From positions 992,001 through 1,056,000 of the forward strand of contig NZ_LT607754.1 of NCBI RefSeq assembly GCF_900090285.1: 64,000 nucleotides of DNA. The letters run 5' to 3'. Numbering within the stretch: position 1 is the first letter of the stretch; each line of letters begins with the position of its first letter. This document shows positions 1-9,051 of the stretch, piece by piece. Made by a program: the position numbers and the translations under genes. The DNA comes from Micromonospora inositola (GTDB lineage Bacteria; Actinomycetota; Actinomycetes; Mycobacteriales; Micromonosporaceae). Below the pieces are notes generated by a model, which did not search any database, was not told the DNA's origin, and saw only the letters and a program-made list of their open reading frames with translations.

Positions 1-720
1 CGACTCGCGGGCCTTCTCGGCGCGCTTGATCCGCTCCCAGTTCGCCTCAATCTCCTCCAGCGAGCCCGTCTCGGCGCCGGAGAAGACGTGCGGGTTGCGA
101 CGGACCATCTTGTCGACCAGCCCGCCGGCCACGTCGTCGACGTTCCACCGCTCGCCCTCGGGCAGGTCCTCGGCGAGCCGGGCGTGCAGCAACACCTGGA
201 GCAGCACGTCGCCCAGCTCCTCGCGGAGGGCGTCGGTGTCGTCGGCGCTGATCGCGTCGTACGCCTCGTAACACTCCTCGAGCAGGAAGCCGGCGAGGCT
301 GCGGTGGGTCTGCGCCCGCTTCCACGGGTCGCCGCCCGGCGAGGCCAGCCGGTCCATCACCTCGACCGCGTCCAGCAGCCGGGCGCCCGGCGGATCCCAC
401 GAGCCGTACATCAGCTCCAGCTCGGCCAGGCCGGGCTCGCGGGCCAGCCGCAACCCCAGCTCCCGGGCCAGCGCCTCGTCGCCGGCCGGGCCGGCCAGCC
501 ACACCGCTGTGCCGTGGGCGGCGACCGCGTCCAGCAATGCCTGGGTGGCGCCGCCCTCGACCACGGTCACCTCGGCGCCCGCCGACCGCACCGCCGCCGT
601 CAACGGGCTCTCCACGCCCGCCAGCACCGGCCCGGAGCGGACCACGTCCCAGGCGGCCGCGGTCAGCAGGCCGGCCGGCAGCCGGGGCGAGGTGACCAGC
701 AGGACGATCCGCGCGGACAT
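1..720 (-). CDS. mazG: Nucleoside triphosphate pyrophosphohydrolase MazG (3' end beyond window)
   Basis: The reading frame is open from an ATG at 720 to the left edge, 240 codons, so the C-terminus is missing. About the first 100 residues resemble the degenerate N-terminal domain of actinobacterial MazG. From about residue 118 a MazG domain follows, with the acidic helices LLEECYEAYDA and LREELGDVLLQV, which carry the EExxE and ExxD Mg2+ ligands. MazG hydrolyses (d)NTPs to monophosphate and pyrophosphate and acts in nucleotide sanitation. The ATG lies 2 nt after the stop of the upstream lipoprotein gene, so the two are probably co-transcribed and translationally coupled. Confidence 0.9.
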   Translation of the reverse strand, partial: MSARIVLLVTSPRLPAGLLTAAAWDVVRSGPVLAGVESPLTAAVRSAGAEVTVVEGGATQALLDAVAAHGTAVWLAGPAGDEALARELGLRLAREPGLAELELMYGSWDPPGARLLDAVEVMDRLASPGGDPWKRAQTHRSLAGFLLEECYEAYDAISADDTDALREELGDVLLQVLLHARLAEDLPEGERWNVDDVAGGLVDKMVRRNPHVFSGAETGSLEEIEANWERIKRAEKARES

Positions 721-722
721 GC

Positions 723-1499
723 TCAGGAGGCGGCCTGGCCGGTCGCCTCGGTGGCCACCGGCCCCGGGGTGGAGACGTCGGTCACCTGGCCGTTGCCGTC
801 GACGTACGGCAGGTCGTACTGGCGGAAACCGCTCTGGGTCTGCAGCAGCGCCGGGATCTCCAGCGCCGGGAAGCGCGGATTCACCGTGACGTCGAGCTTC
901 TTCACCTCGTCCTGGAGCGCCGCGCTCACCGCGGAGACCTGGCGGGTGAACGGGGCCTGCTCGAACTGCTTGCGCTGCTCGTCGGCGGACCAACCGGCCG
1001 GGGCCACGCCGGCCTTGACCAGCGCGTCGTAGAGATCGCCGCGCGAGTCGTCGGTCAGCTCGGCCGGCGGCAGCCCCGCCTGCAGGCCCAGGTAGAGGTC
1101 GTACCACTCGGCGGCGAGCTTCGCGTACTCGGTGTTCGGCACGCCCAGCTCCTTGCCGATCTGCTCGGCGCTGAGCTGGTCCTGCACCTCGACCTTCTGC
1201 TCCTCGGCGATCCGCTTGCCCAGGTCGATGCCGACCAGCAGGTTGAGGATGTCCTGCCGGTCCACGTTCAGCTTCAGCTGCTCCGGCGACGGGGTCGCCC
1301 CCTGCTGCGCGGCGGAGGCCTTCACCGAATCCTCGTACGCCGCCTGGGCCTCGTCGTGGATGGCGTCCACCCGGTCGACCGAGTAGGTCTTGTCACCCAC
1401 GTACGCCGCGACGTCCGGCGCGGACCGTCCGCAGGCGGCGAGGCAGAGGAGAGCGAGGGCCGCGACGCTGGCGGCGGCGGTGAGACGGCGAGCACGCAT
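723..1499 (-). CDS. SurA N-terminal-like lipoprotein
   Basis: 258 aa. The frame extends to 1616, but the ATG at 1499 begins a clean lipoprotein signal (Arg-rich n-region, hydrophobic core, LAAC with the lipidated Cys at residue 23), so I chose it. The mature part has the helical layout of SurA_N-like proteins, typically periplasmic or extracytoplasmic chaperone-type lipoproteins. No parvulin isomerase domain follows, so catalytic activity is not expected. It lies between mfd (56 nt upstream) and mazG (2 nt downstream), all on the minus strand, and probably forms one operon. The function is inferred from fold resemblance only. Confidence 0.8.
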   Translation of the reverse strand: MRARRLTAAASVAALALLCLAACGRSAPDVAAYVGDKTYSVDRVDAIHDEAQAAYEDSVKASAAQQGATPSPEQLKLNVDRQDILNLLVGIDLGKRIAEEQKVEVQDQLSAEQIGKELGVPNTEYAKLAAEWYDLYLGLQAGLPPAELTDDSRGDLYDALVKAGVAPAGWSADEQRKQFEQAPFTRQVSAVSAALQDEVKKLDVTVNPRFPALEIPALLQTQSGFRQYDLPYVDGNGQVTDVSTPGPVATEATGQAAS

Positions 1500-1555
1500 G
1501 ACGGCCACTCTCTCACGCCCCGTACGCCGCTGTGACGCCGCCCACCTGCGCGCGC

Positions 1556-4500
1556 TCACCGGACTCCCGCCATGGCCGGCTCCCCCAGCACGTCGGAGAG
1601 GAGTTGGGCGCACCACTCCAGGAGCGCCTGGTCGCGCAGCGGCTCGCCGCCCACCCGCCGGGTGCTCGGCCGGGGCACGCTGACCTGGTCGGTGGCCTGC
1701 TTGTAGACCGAGTCCGGGTGGTAGCGCTTGAGCCGCAACTGCTTCGAGTCGGGCAGCGGCAGCGGGCCGAACCGGAGGTGCTTGCCCTGCATCGAGACGT
1801 CGGTGAGCCCGTACCGGCGCGCCAACAGCCGGAACCGGGCCACCGCGACCAGGTTCTGCACCGGGGCGGGCGGCTCGCCGTACCGGTCGGTCATCTCCGC
1901 GACCACCTCGCGCAGCCGCTCCTCGTCGCGCGCCTCGGCGAGCTTGCGGTACATCTCCAGGCGCAGCCGCTCCACCCCGACGTAGTCGTGCGGCAGGTGG
2001 GCGTCGATCGGGAGGTCGATCTTGACGTCGGTCTCCTCCTCGGGCTGCTCACCCTTGAACGCGGAGACCGCCTCCCCGACCATCCGGACGTACAGGTCGA
2101 AACCGACGCCCTCGATGTGGCCGGACTGCTCGCCGCCGAGCAGGTTGCCCGCGCCCCGGATCTCCAGGTCCTTCATCGCCACGTACATGCCGGCGCCCAG
2201 CTCGGTGTGCTGGGCGATGGTGGCCAGGCGCTCGTGCGCGTGCTCGGTGAGCGGCTTCTCCGGCGGGTAGAGGAAGTATGCGTACGCCCGCTCCCGGCCC
2301 CGGCCGACCCGGCCGCGGATCTGGTGCAGCTGGGCCAGACCGAGCAGGTCGGCGCGCTCCACGATCAGGGTGTTGGCGTTCGGGATGTCGATGCCGGACT
2401 CCACGATCGTGGTGCAGACCAGCACGTCGAACTCCTTCTCCCAGAAGCCGACCATCACCTTCTCCAGGGCCTCCTCGCCCATCTGGCCGTGCGCCACCGC
2501 GACCCGCGCCTCGGGCACCAGCTCCCGGAGCCGGCGGGCCGCCTTGTCGATCGACTCGACCCGGTTGTGCAGGTAGAACACCTGCCCGTCGCGGAGCAGC
2601 TCCCGGTGGATCGAGGCGGCCACCTGCCGGTCGTCGTACGCCCCGACGAACGTCAGCACCGGGTGCCGCTCCTCCGGCGGGGTGGCGATGGTGGACATCT
2701 CCCGGATGCCGGTGATCGCCATCTCCAGCGTCCGCGGGATCGGGGTGGCCGACATGCTCAGCACGTCGACCGAGGCCCGCATGGTCTTCAGGTGCTCCTT
2801 GTGCTCGACGCCGAAGCGCTGCTCCTCGTCGACGACGACCAGTCCGAGCTGCTTGAACCGGGTGGCCGACTGGAGCAGCCGGTGGGTGCCGATGACGATG
2901 TCGGCGCTACCCTCGGCGGCCATGGCCAGGGTCTGCTCGGTCTCCTTCGGCGTCTGGAACCGGGAGAGCTGCTTGATCGTCAGCGGGAACTGGCTCATCC
3001 GCTCGGCGAAGGTGTTGTAGTGCTGCTGCACCAGCAGCGTGGTCGGCACCAGGACCGCCACCTGCTTGCCGTCCTGCACCGCCTTGAACGCCGCCCGGAC
3101 CGCGATCTCGGTCTTGCCGTACCCGACGTCGCCGCAGATCAGCCGGTCCATCGGGACGGTCTGCTCCATGTCCCGCTTGACCTCTTCGATGGCCGCGAGC
3201 TGGTCCGGCGTCTCCTGCCAGGGGAAGGCGTCCTCCAGCTCCCGCTGCCAGGGGGTGTCCGGGCCGAACTGGTGCCCCTTGGACGCCTTACGGGCGGCGT
3301 AGAGCTGGATCAGCTGGGCGGCGATCTCGCGGACCGCCTTGCGGGCCCGGGCCTTGGACTTCTGCCAGTCCGAGCCGCCCATCTTGTGCAGGGTGGGCTG
3401 CTCGCCGCCGACGTACCGGGAGAGTTGGTCGAGCTGGTCGGTGGGGACGAAGAGCCGGTCGCCGGGCTGGCCGCGCTTGCTCGCGGCGTACTCGATGACC
3501 AGGTATTCCCGGGAGGCGCCGTTGACCGTGCGCTGCACCAGCTCGACGTACCGGCCGATGCCGTGCTGCTCGTGCACCACGTGGTCGCCGGCCTTGAGCT
3601 CCAGCGGGTCGATGGTGTTGCGCCGCCGGCTCGGCATCTTGCGCATGTCCCGGGTGGAGGTGCCCCGGCCGCCGGTGACGTCGTTGCCGGTGAGCAGCAC
3701 GAACCGGGACGCCTCGTCGACGAAGCCGGCGGTCAGGCAGCCGCAGCTGACCAGCAGCTCGCCGGGGGCGGGCGCGGTCGGCACCTGCTCGGTGAGCCGG
3801 GCGCCGAGGCCGGCGTCGCGGAGCACCTCGACGGCCCGCTGGGCGGGGCCGTGCCCCTCGAAGACCAGCGCGATCGACCAGCCCTCACCGGCCCACCGCT
3901 TCAGGTCGTCGACCACCCGGGCGGTCTCGCCGTGGTAGAGCGGGGCGGGCTGGGCGGCCAGGGTCACCGCGATCGCTTCGTCGGGGGTGACGTCGACCTC
4001 GGTCGGCTCGTCCTCCCAGGGCTGCCGCGCCGGTGCGGTGGCGTCCGCCTCGACCAGGCCGAACGGCGCGAGGGTCCACCAGGGCTGGCGCAGGGCGCGG
4101 GCGCGCATGCGTACGTCGGCCAGGGTCTTGAAGGCGGCGGCGCCGAGGTCGACCGGGGCCTGGCCGCCGACGGCGGCCGCGGCCCAGCTGGCCTGGAGGA
4201 ACTCCTCGGAGGTACGCACCAGGTCGTGTGCCCGGGTGCGGATCCGCTCCGGGTCGCAGAGCAGCACATGGGTGCCGGCCGGCATGCAGTCCAGCAACAG
4301 CTCCAGGCTCTCGTTGCCGAGCAGCGCCGGGACCAGCGACTCCATCCCCTCCACCGGGATGCCCTCGGCGAGCTTGTCGAGGATCTCGGCCAGCTCCGGG
4401 TGCTCCTGCGCGAGGGCGGCAGCCTGCTTCCGGACCGCCGGGGTGAGCAGCAGTTCCCGGCAGGGCGGCGCCCAGAGCTGCGGCACGCCCTCGATGGTGC

Positions 4501-5188
4501 GCTGGTCGGCGACGGCGAAGGTGCGGATCTCCTCCACCTCGTCGCCCCAGAACTCGACCCGGGACGGGTGCTCGTCGGTGGGCGGGAAGACGTCGAGGAT
4601 GCCGCCGCGGACGGCGAACTCGCCCCGCTTGGTGACCAGGTCGACCCGGGCGTACGCCATGTCGGTGAGCCGGCGGGCAACCTCCTCCAGATCCGCCTCG
4701 TCGCCCGCGGCGAGCTGCACCGGCTCCAGGTCGCCGAGCCCCTTGAGCTGGGGTTGCAGCAGCGACCGGACCGGTGCCACGACCACCCGCAGCGGCCCGG
4801 TACGCCCGTGCGCGTCCGCGGACTCCGGGTGGGCCAGCCGGCGCAGCACGGCCAGCCGACGCCCGACGGTGTCGGAGCGGGGCGAGAGCCGCTCGTGCGG
4901 CAGTGTCTCCCAGGACGGGAAGACCACCACCTGCTCCGGCGGGAGCAGGCTGCCCAGCGCGGCGGCGAGGTCGTCGGCCTCCCGGCTGGTGGCGGTCACC
5001 GCCAGCACCGGGCGGCCGGCGCCGCCCGCGGGCTCGTCCGCGGCGACGGCCGCGACCGCGAACGGGCGCAACGCGGCCGGGGCGGTGAGGTCCAGGCCGT
5101 CGACCTGGGCGGCACCGGAACGCGCCAGGTCACGCGCCCGGGCCAACCCCGGGTCGGCCAGGGCGGCGGCGAACAGTCCGGTGAGCAT
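1556..5188 (-). CDS. mfd: Transcription-repair coupling factor
   Basis: 1210 aa, full family length. Mfd removes RNA polymerase stalled at DNA lesions and recruits UvrA for nucleotide excision repair. Visible order: UvrB-homology modules in the N-terminal third, a CarD-like RNA-polymerase-interacting domain near residue 540 (VVHEQHGIGRYVEL), RecG-like helicase domains with Walker A GDVGYGKTE near residue 690 and a DEEQRFG motif II near 784, then the C-terminal TRCF (D7) domain. ATG start at 5188. It is probably the first gene of a minus-strand run with the lipoprotein and mazG, and is divergent from the AraC-type regulator at 5325. Confidence 0.98.
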   Translation of the reverse strand: MLTGLFAAALADPGLARARDLARSGAAQVDGLDLTAPAALRPFAVAAVAADEPAGGAGRPVLAVTATSREADDLAAALGSLLPPEQVVVFPSWETLPHERLSPRSDTVGRRLAVLRRLAHPESADAHGRTGPLRVVVAPVRSLLQPQLKGLGDLEPVQLAAGDEADLEEVARRLTDMAYARVDLVTKRGEFAVRGGILDVFPPTDEHPSRVEFWGDEVEEIRTFAVADQRTIEGVPQLWAPPCRELLLTPAVRKQAAALAQEHPELAEILDKLAEGIPVEGMESLVPALLGNESLELLLDCMPAGTHVLLCDPERIRTRAHDLVRTSEEFLQASWAAAAVGGQAPVDLGAAAFKTLADVRMRARALRQPWWTLAPFGLVEADATAPARQPWEDEPTEVDVTPDEAIAVTLAAQPAPLYHGETARVVDDLKRWAGEGWSIALVFEGHGPAQRAVEVLRDAGLGARLTEQVPTAPAPGELLVSCGCLTAGFVDEASRFVLLTGNDVTGGRGTSTRDMRKMPSRRRNTIDPLELKAGDHVVHEQHGIGRYVELVQRTVNGASREYLVIEYAASKRGQPGDRLFVPTDQLDQLSRYVGGEQPTLHKMGGSDWQKSKARARKAVREIAAQLIQLYAARKASKGHQFGPDTPWQRELEDAFPWQETPDQLAAIEEVKRDMEQTVPMDRLICGDVGYGKTEIAVRAAFKAVQDGKQVAVLVPTTLLVQQHYNTFAERMSQFPLTIKQLSRFQTPKETEQTLAMAAEGSADIVIGTHRLLQSATRFKQLGLVVVDEEQRFGVEHKEHLKTMRASVDVLSMSATPIPRTLEMAITGIREMSTIATPPEERHPVLTFVGAYDDRQVAASIHRELLRDGQVFYLHNRVESIDKAARRLRELVPEARVAVAHGQMGEEALEKVMVGFWEKEFDVLVCTTIVESGIDIPNANTLIVERADLLGLAQLHQIRGRVGRGRERAYAYFLYPPEKPLTEHAHERLATIAQHTELGAGMYVAMKDLEIRGAGNLLGGEQSGHIEGVGFDLYVRMVGEAVSAFKGEQPEEETDVKIDLPIDAHLPHDYVGVERLRLEMYRKLAEARDEERLREVVAEMTDRYGEPPAPVQNLVAVARFRLLARRYGLTDVSMQGKHLRFGPLPLPDSKQLRLKRYHPDSVYKQATDQVSVPRPSTRRVGGEPLRDQALLEWCAQLLSDVLGEPAMAGVR

Positions 5189-5324
5189 CAGTGATCACTT
5201 CCCGCGAATGGGCACACGACGATCACCCCGCGCCCGGTCTGGACGGGGGGTTTGCAGATTCGACACTATCTCTCCGGGGGGACGATCGGCCGCCGTGCCG
5301 TCGAGGAACACCTGGGGGAAACGA

Positions 5325-6218
5325 ATGCCCGCCGAGGGAACCGGCAGTGATCCGCGCCGCAAGACCACCCCGGCCCGGTGGCGGGTGCTGGGGCACCCGG
5401 ACGGGATGCTGATCTACCAGGTCCAGTGCATCGTGGAGCACCACGGCTGGACGGAGCCCGCCGCCGAGGACCGGCACAAGATCATCCTCGGTCGCTCGGG
5501 CGCCTACCAGCGCCGCCTCAACGGCCGCACCGGCGTCTCCGACGCCACCTCCGTCCTGATCACCCGCCCCGGTGACGAGGTGGCCGTGGCCCACCCGTAC
5601 GGCTGCGGCGACTCGTACACCTGCCTGGAGATCGACCAGGCGGTGCTGACGGACCGGCCGGACGCGGCGCGCTGGCTCGGCCGGGCCGGCTGGGCGGGCA
5701 CCTCCGACGCGCCCCTGGACCTGGCGCACCGGCTGCTGGTCGCCGAGTGCCGGCGCGGCCTGGACCGGTTCGAGATGGCCGAGCGGCTGCACCGCTTCCT
5801 GGGCCGGCTGCTCCAGCACAGCCCGCTGGCCGGGGAGGACGCCGGCGGCGACATCGAGCGGGCCGTGCGACGGCGACCGGCGACCCTGGCCGCGCACCGG
5901 CGCCTCGCCGACCGGGCCCGGGAGGTGCTGGCCACCTCGGACTTCACCCTCGGTCTGGAGGAGGTCGCCCGGGAGGTGGGCACCTCGCCGCACCACCTCA
6001 GCCGGGTGTTCCAGCGGATGACCGGGAGCAGCCTGACCGCGTACCGGAACCGGCTGCGGGTCCGGGCGGTGCTGGACAGCCTCGCCGAGCCGGACGGGCG
6101 TCCGCTCGGGGCGCTGGCCAGTGAGTACGGCTTCGCCGACCAGGCCCACCTGACCCGGGTGGTACGCAACCAGGTCGGTCACCCGCCGGCCCGGCTGCGC
6201 CGCCTCCTCGCCGACTGA
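5325..6218 (+). CDS. AraC-family transcriptional regulator
   Basis: 297 aa from the ATG at 5325, preceded by a purine-rich GGGGGAAA stretch. The same frame stays open far upstream, but that part is antisense to mfd. The N-terminal ~180 residues look like a cupin-type effector or dimerisation domain. The C-terminal ~100 residues contain the two HTH motifs of AraC/XylS proteins (LEEVAREVGTSPHHLSRVF and LGALASEYGFADQAHLTRV). No target is evident; the cyclase-family gene 279 bp downstream on the same strand is one possibility. The effector is unknown. Confidence 0.88.
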   Translation: MPAEGTGSDPRRKTTPARWRVLGHPDGMLIYQVQCIVEHHGWTEPAAEDRHKIILGRSGAYQRRLNGRTGVSDATSVLITRPGDEVAVAHPYGCGDSYTCLEIDQAVLTDRPDAARWLGRAGWAGTSDAPLDLAHRLLVAECRRGLDRFEMAERLHRFLGRLLQHSPLAGEDAGGDIERAVRRRPATLAAHRRLADRAREVLATSDFTLGLEEVAREVGTSPHHLSRVFQRMTGSSLTAYRNRLRVRAVLDSLAEPDGRPLGALASEYGFADQAHLTRVVRNQVGHPPARLRRLLAD

Positions 6219-6497
6219 TCGGACCGGCAGGTGGAGGTGCCGTAGGGGGCGTACGGCTCCGGGTGGCACGCCGGGGGGCGGCCGCACAGGCCCGGCGGGG
6301 GGCGTCGGACCTCCCCGAACAGGTCCGCGCGTCCCCCCGCTCCGATCGCCGCCGGCGTGGCGGCCCGTCCGGGCTGACGCGTTCCATCCTCGGGCCACGG
6401 CGGTCCCGCGTTCTTGAAGAAAATTGCTCAGATCCCGGCCGGACGGCCCGCCCGGTCGGATCTTGACCGCGGTGCCGGCCCGTGATCGGCTTGCCGG
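6219..6497. other. Intergenic stretch between AraC regulator and cyclase gene
   Basis: 279 bp with no convincing coding frame. Around 6411-6430 there is a short AT-richer patch (tcttgaagaaaattgctcag) unusual for this DNA, a plausible position for a promoter or regulator site of the downstream cyclase gene. No clear inverted repeat was found. Confidence 0.4.
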
Positions 6498-7409
6498 GTG
6501 GCAGAGCAGTATCGGGCGCAGTTCGACGCGGAGGTCACCTTCGCCAACGGTGGCGGACTGCGGACGGAGGGGTTCCGGCTGGACATTCCGGGCCGGGACA
6601 TCGCCGACGACGAGTTGGCCGCGCTCTTCGTCCGGCACCTCGGGCTGCTGATGGTCGCCGAGGTGCGGATCGACCGCAGGACGATCATCGAAGAGCCGCA
6701 CAAGGGCGGCCACGGCGTCGCCACTGACACCCCGTCGGCGCGGCGGCTGGTCGAGCTGAGTCACGTGATCAGCGACGGCATGACCACCCTGCCGGGCTGG
6801 CCCGCGCCGCGGATCACCGACTGGCTCACCCGGGAGGCGTCCCGGGCGAACTACGCCCCGGGCACCGAGTTCCACGTCGCCCGGATCGACATGATCGCGA
6901 ACACCGGCACCTACCTGGACACGCCCGCGCACCGCTGGGCCGACGGGGCCGACCTCACCGGTACCCCGCTGGACCGTCTCGCCGACCTGCCCGGCCTGGT
7001 GGTGCGGGTACCGGCCGGCACCCGCGCGGTGGACCGGCTGCTGCTGGCCCCGTACGACGTGGCCGGGCGGGCGGTGCTGCTGCACACCGGCTGGGACGCG
7101 CACTTCGGCACCGACCGGTACGCCGGACCCGCGGCCCCGTACCTGACCGGGGACGCCGCCCGTGCGCTGGTGGACGCCGGCGCCGCCCTGGTCGGCATCG
7201 ACTCGATCAACATCGACGACATGAGCCCGGCGGCTCGGGGCGAGCGCCCGGCGCACAGTGCCCTGCTGGCCGCCGGCGTGCCGGTCGTGGAGCACCTGAC
7301 CGGCCTCGACGCGCTGCCGCCAACCGGCTTCCGGTTCACCGCCGCCCCACCGAGGGTGGCCGGCATGGGCACCTTCCCGGTCCGCGCCTTCGCCACGATC
7401 GACACCTGA
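6498..7409 (+). CDS. Cyclase-family (kynurenine formamidase-like) hydrolase with N-terminal extension
   Basis: 303 aa, GTG start at 6498. Residues from about 83 form a cyclase-family domain (metal-dependent hydrolases including arylformamidases). The metal motif is normally HxGTHxDxPxH. Here it reads NTGTYLDTPAH (N135, Y139, D141, H145), so two histidines are replaced, as in a recognisable branch of the family. Residues 1-80 (YRAQFDAEVTFANGGGLRTE, then a short alpha/beta-like stretch ending EEPHKGG) are not part of the usual cyclase domain and look like a small separate protein fused in frame. Substrate unknown. Confidence 0.8.
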   Translation: MAEQYRAQFDAEVTFANGGGLRTEGFRLDIPGRDIADDELAALFVRHLGLLMVAEVRIDRRTIIEEPHKGGHGVATDTPSARRLVELSHVISDGMTTLPGWPAPRITDWLTREASRANYAPGTEFHVARIDMIANTGTYLDTPAHRWADGADLTGTPLDRLADLPGLVVRVPAGTRAVDRLLLAPYDVAGRAVLLHTGWDAHFGTDRYAGPAAPYLTGDAARALVDAGAALVGIDSINIDDMSPAARGERPAHSALLAAGVPVVEHLTGLDALPPTGFRFTAAPPRVAGMGTFPVRAFATIDT

Positions 7410-7435
7410 CCCGCCCGGTCAGGAGCGGGTCCGGT

Positions 7436-7484
7436 TGCGGGAGGTCGCGGCATCCGATGCCGCCGGACACCGCGACGTCCCGCA
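7436..7484. terminator. Bidirectional hairpin terminator
   Basis: Arms 7436-7450 and 7470-7484 are 15 nt each with one mismatch (TGCGGGAGGTCGCGG on the left). The hairpin lies between the convergent cyclase gene (ends 7409) and LD-carboxypeptidase gene (ends 7491). There is no T-tract, as is common in high-GC actinobacteria. Confidence 0.65.
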
Positions 7485-7490
7485 GCTGGC

Positions 7491-8531
7491 TCAGTACCGC
7501 ACCGAGATGCGCCGTTCGACCGCGTCCACCCGGATCTCCCCGCCGTACGGGACGATCAACTGCGGGTCGGTGTGGCCCAGGTCGACGTCGAAGACCACCA
7601 TGGCGTCGGGGGCGTACGCGGCCAGCGCCCGGGTCACCGCGTCCCGCTGGTCGTCCGCCCAGGCCCGCCGCTCGCCGAGGGTGTGCGGCTTGTCGAAGTC
7701 CCACGCCTTGGCCCGGCCGACGAGCACCGCCGGGAAGCCCGCCAGGAGCCCACGCTCCCCCATGTTGCGCAGGATGCGGAACACCTCGGTGGCCGACGGC
7801 AGCTCCTGCGACGTCTCGATGATCAGCACCGAGCCGGCCAGCGCCGCGGCGGACGGGACCCGGTCGGTCGCCATCAGCCAGTGCAGGATCTCCAGGTTGC
7901 CGCCCCAGGTACGCCCCTCCACCACCGTGGAAGGGCCCTGCCAGCGCCAACCCTCCCCGGGGAACATCACCGGCTCGTGCGCCAGGGTTGACGGGTCCCG
8001 CCAGTCACGGGGCTCATCGCCCCACTCGGTGACGGGGGCCAGGTCGTACCAGCCGGAGGTGAAGAGCGCGGCCCGCAGGGACTCGGCGGTGAGCGGGTGG
8101 AGCTTCCCGGAGCGGCCGAGGTGCACCAGCACCGACCCGCCGTGGTACGCCACGATGCCCAGCCGGTACAGGTGGTTGAGCACGTTGGTGTTGTCCGAGT
8201 AGCCGTAGTACGGCTTCGGGTTGGCCCGCAGCACCTCGTCGTCCAGGTGCGGGGTGACCGTGATCAGGTCGTCCCCGCCCACGGTCGCGAGCACAGCGGT
8301 GATCGTCGGATCGGCGAAGGCGGCGGTCAGGTCCCGGGCCCGGTCGCGCGGGTCGGCGCCCAGCACCCGGGTGGTCGGGTACTCCACCGGCTCCAGGCCG
8401 AACTCCTCGCGCAACCGGCGCAGGCCAAGCTCGTGGACGTGCGGGAAGAGGCCCGGCAGGCCGGCTGAAGGCGACACGACGGCAACCCGGTCGCCGGGCC
8501 GGGGCTTGGGCGGATAGACGGGCAGGTCCAT
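7491..8531 (-). CDS. S66-family LD-carboxypeptidase (MccF-like)
   Basis: 346 aa, ATG start. S66 serine peptidases cleave L,D-bonds in cytoplasmic murein tripeptide recycling (LdcA) or inactivate microcin C-type peptidyl nucleotides (MccF). Visible: N-terminal PGDRVAVVSPSAG, nucleophile elbow GYSDNT with Ser112, a candidate catalytic Glu at 214 (GGNLEIL) and His320 (DVDLGHTDPQL), giving a complete Ser-Glu-His triad. Length and layout fit MccF-type members better than short LdcA. The VOC protein gene lies 33 nt upstream on the same strand. Self-immunity or murein recycling cannot be separated by sequence alone. Confidence 0.9.
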   Translation of the reverse strand: MDLPVYPPKPRPGDRVAVVSPSAGLPGLFPHVHELGLRRLREEFGLEPVEYPTTRVLGADPRDRARDLTAAFADPTITAVLATVGGDDLITVTPHLDDEVLRANPKPYYGYSDNTNVLNHLYRLGIVAYHGGSVLVHLGRSGKLHPLTAESLRAALFTSGWYDLAPVTEWGDEPRDWRDPSTLAHEPVMFPGEGWRWQGPSTVVEGRTWGGNLEILHWLMATDRVPSAAALAGSVLIIETSQELPSATEVFRILRNMGERGLLAGFPAVLVGRAKAWDFDKPHTLGERRAWADDQRDAVTRALAAYAPDAMVVFDVDLGHTDPQLIVPYGGEIRVDAVERRISVRY

Positions 8532-8564
8532 GATCGGACGCTACCGAACCGGGCCAAGCCCTTT

Positions 8565-8972
8565 TCAGACGGTCTGGCCGACCTCGATCAGATGCCCGTC
8601 GGGGTCGCGCAGGTAGCAGCGGATCTCCCTGCCCCGGTCCTGCGGCGGGGTGAGGAACACCGCGCCGCGGGCGCTCCACTCGTCGTGCACGGCTCGGATG
8701 TCGGCCACCCGGATGTTCAGGAAAGCGCTGGTCCGGTGCGGGTCGGGCGGGGTCTCCAGGATGACGTCCGGCTTGTCCTCGGTGGGCCCGCCCCCGACGT
8801 TGATGATCACCCAGCCGTTGGCGAGCCGGACCACCGCCGGATCGGCCTCCCGGACCACCGTGCCGCCGAGGACGTCGGAGTAGAACGCCGCCGACCGGGC
8901 CACGTCGGCGGCCACCACGAAGTGGGTGAGCAGGATGCCCTCGGCCGGGACCGGCAGGTCGTCACGCGCCAT
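8565..8972 (-). CDS. VOC-superfamily (glyoxalase/bleomycin resistance-like) protein
   Basis: 135 aa, the usual length of a two-module VOC protein. The N-terminal ILLTHFVVAADVARSAAFYSDVLGG and C-terminal GREIRCYLRDPDGHLIEVGQ are typical betaalphabetabetabeta module signatures, with candidate metal ligands His near the N-terminus and Glu in HLIEVGQ. These enzymes act as lyases, isomerases, dioxygenases or drug binders; the substrate is not predictable. It probably shares a transcript with the S66 gene 33 nt downstream. Confidence 0.88.
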   Translation of the reverse strand: MARDDLPVPAEGILLTHFVVAADVARSAAFYSDVLGGTVVREADPAVVRLANGWVIINVGGGPTEDKPDVILETPPDPHRTSAFLNIRVADIRAVHDEWSARGAVFLTPPQDRGREIRCYLRDPDGHLIEVGQTV

Positions 8973-9039
8973 GGTGCCAGCCTGGCACCGGCCGGGGCGC
9001 GGGGCGGCGAAACCTCACAACCCGGGCGAACCGCCACCC

Positions 9040-9045
9040 TAGGCT
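9040..9045 (+). promoter_or_regulatory. -10 box TAGGCT of leaderless gene 9052
   Basis: TAGGCT ends 6 nt before the GTG at 9052, the spacing expected when transcription begins at the start codon. No Shine-Dalgarno sequence precedes that codon. Confidence 0.55.
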
Positions 9046-9051
9046 GGCGAC

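Noticed and set aside
1532..5194. 1220-codon open frame on the plus strand across mfd
   Set aside because: Exact antisense of mfd; Leu/Gly/Asp-biased translation without any fold, a known effect of GC-rich coding DNA.
3987..5324. N-terminal extension of the AraC-type protein
   Set aside because: The frame runs antisense through mfd; the protein proper starts at 5325.
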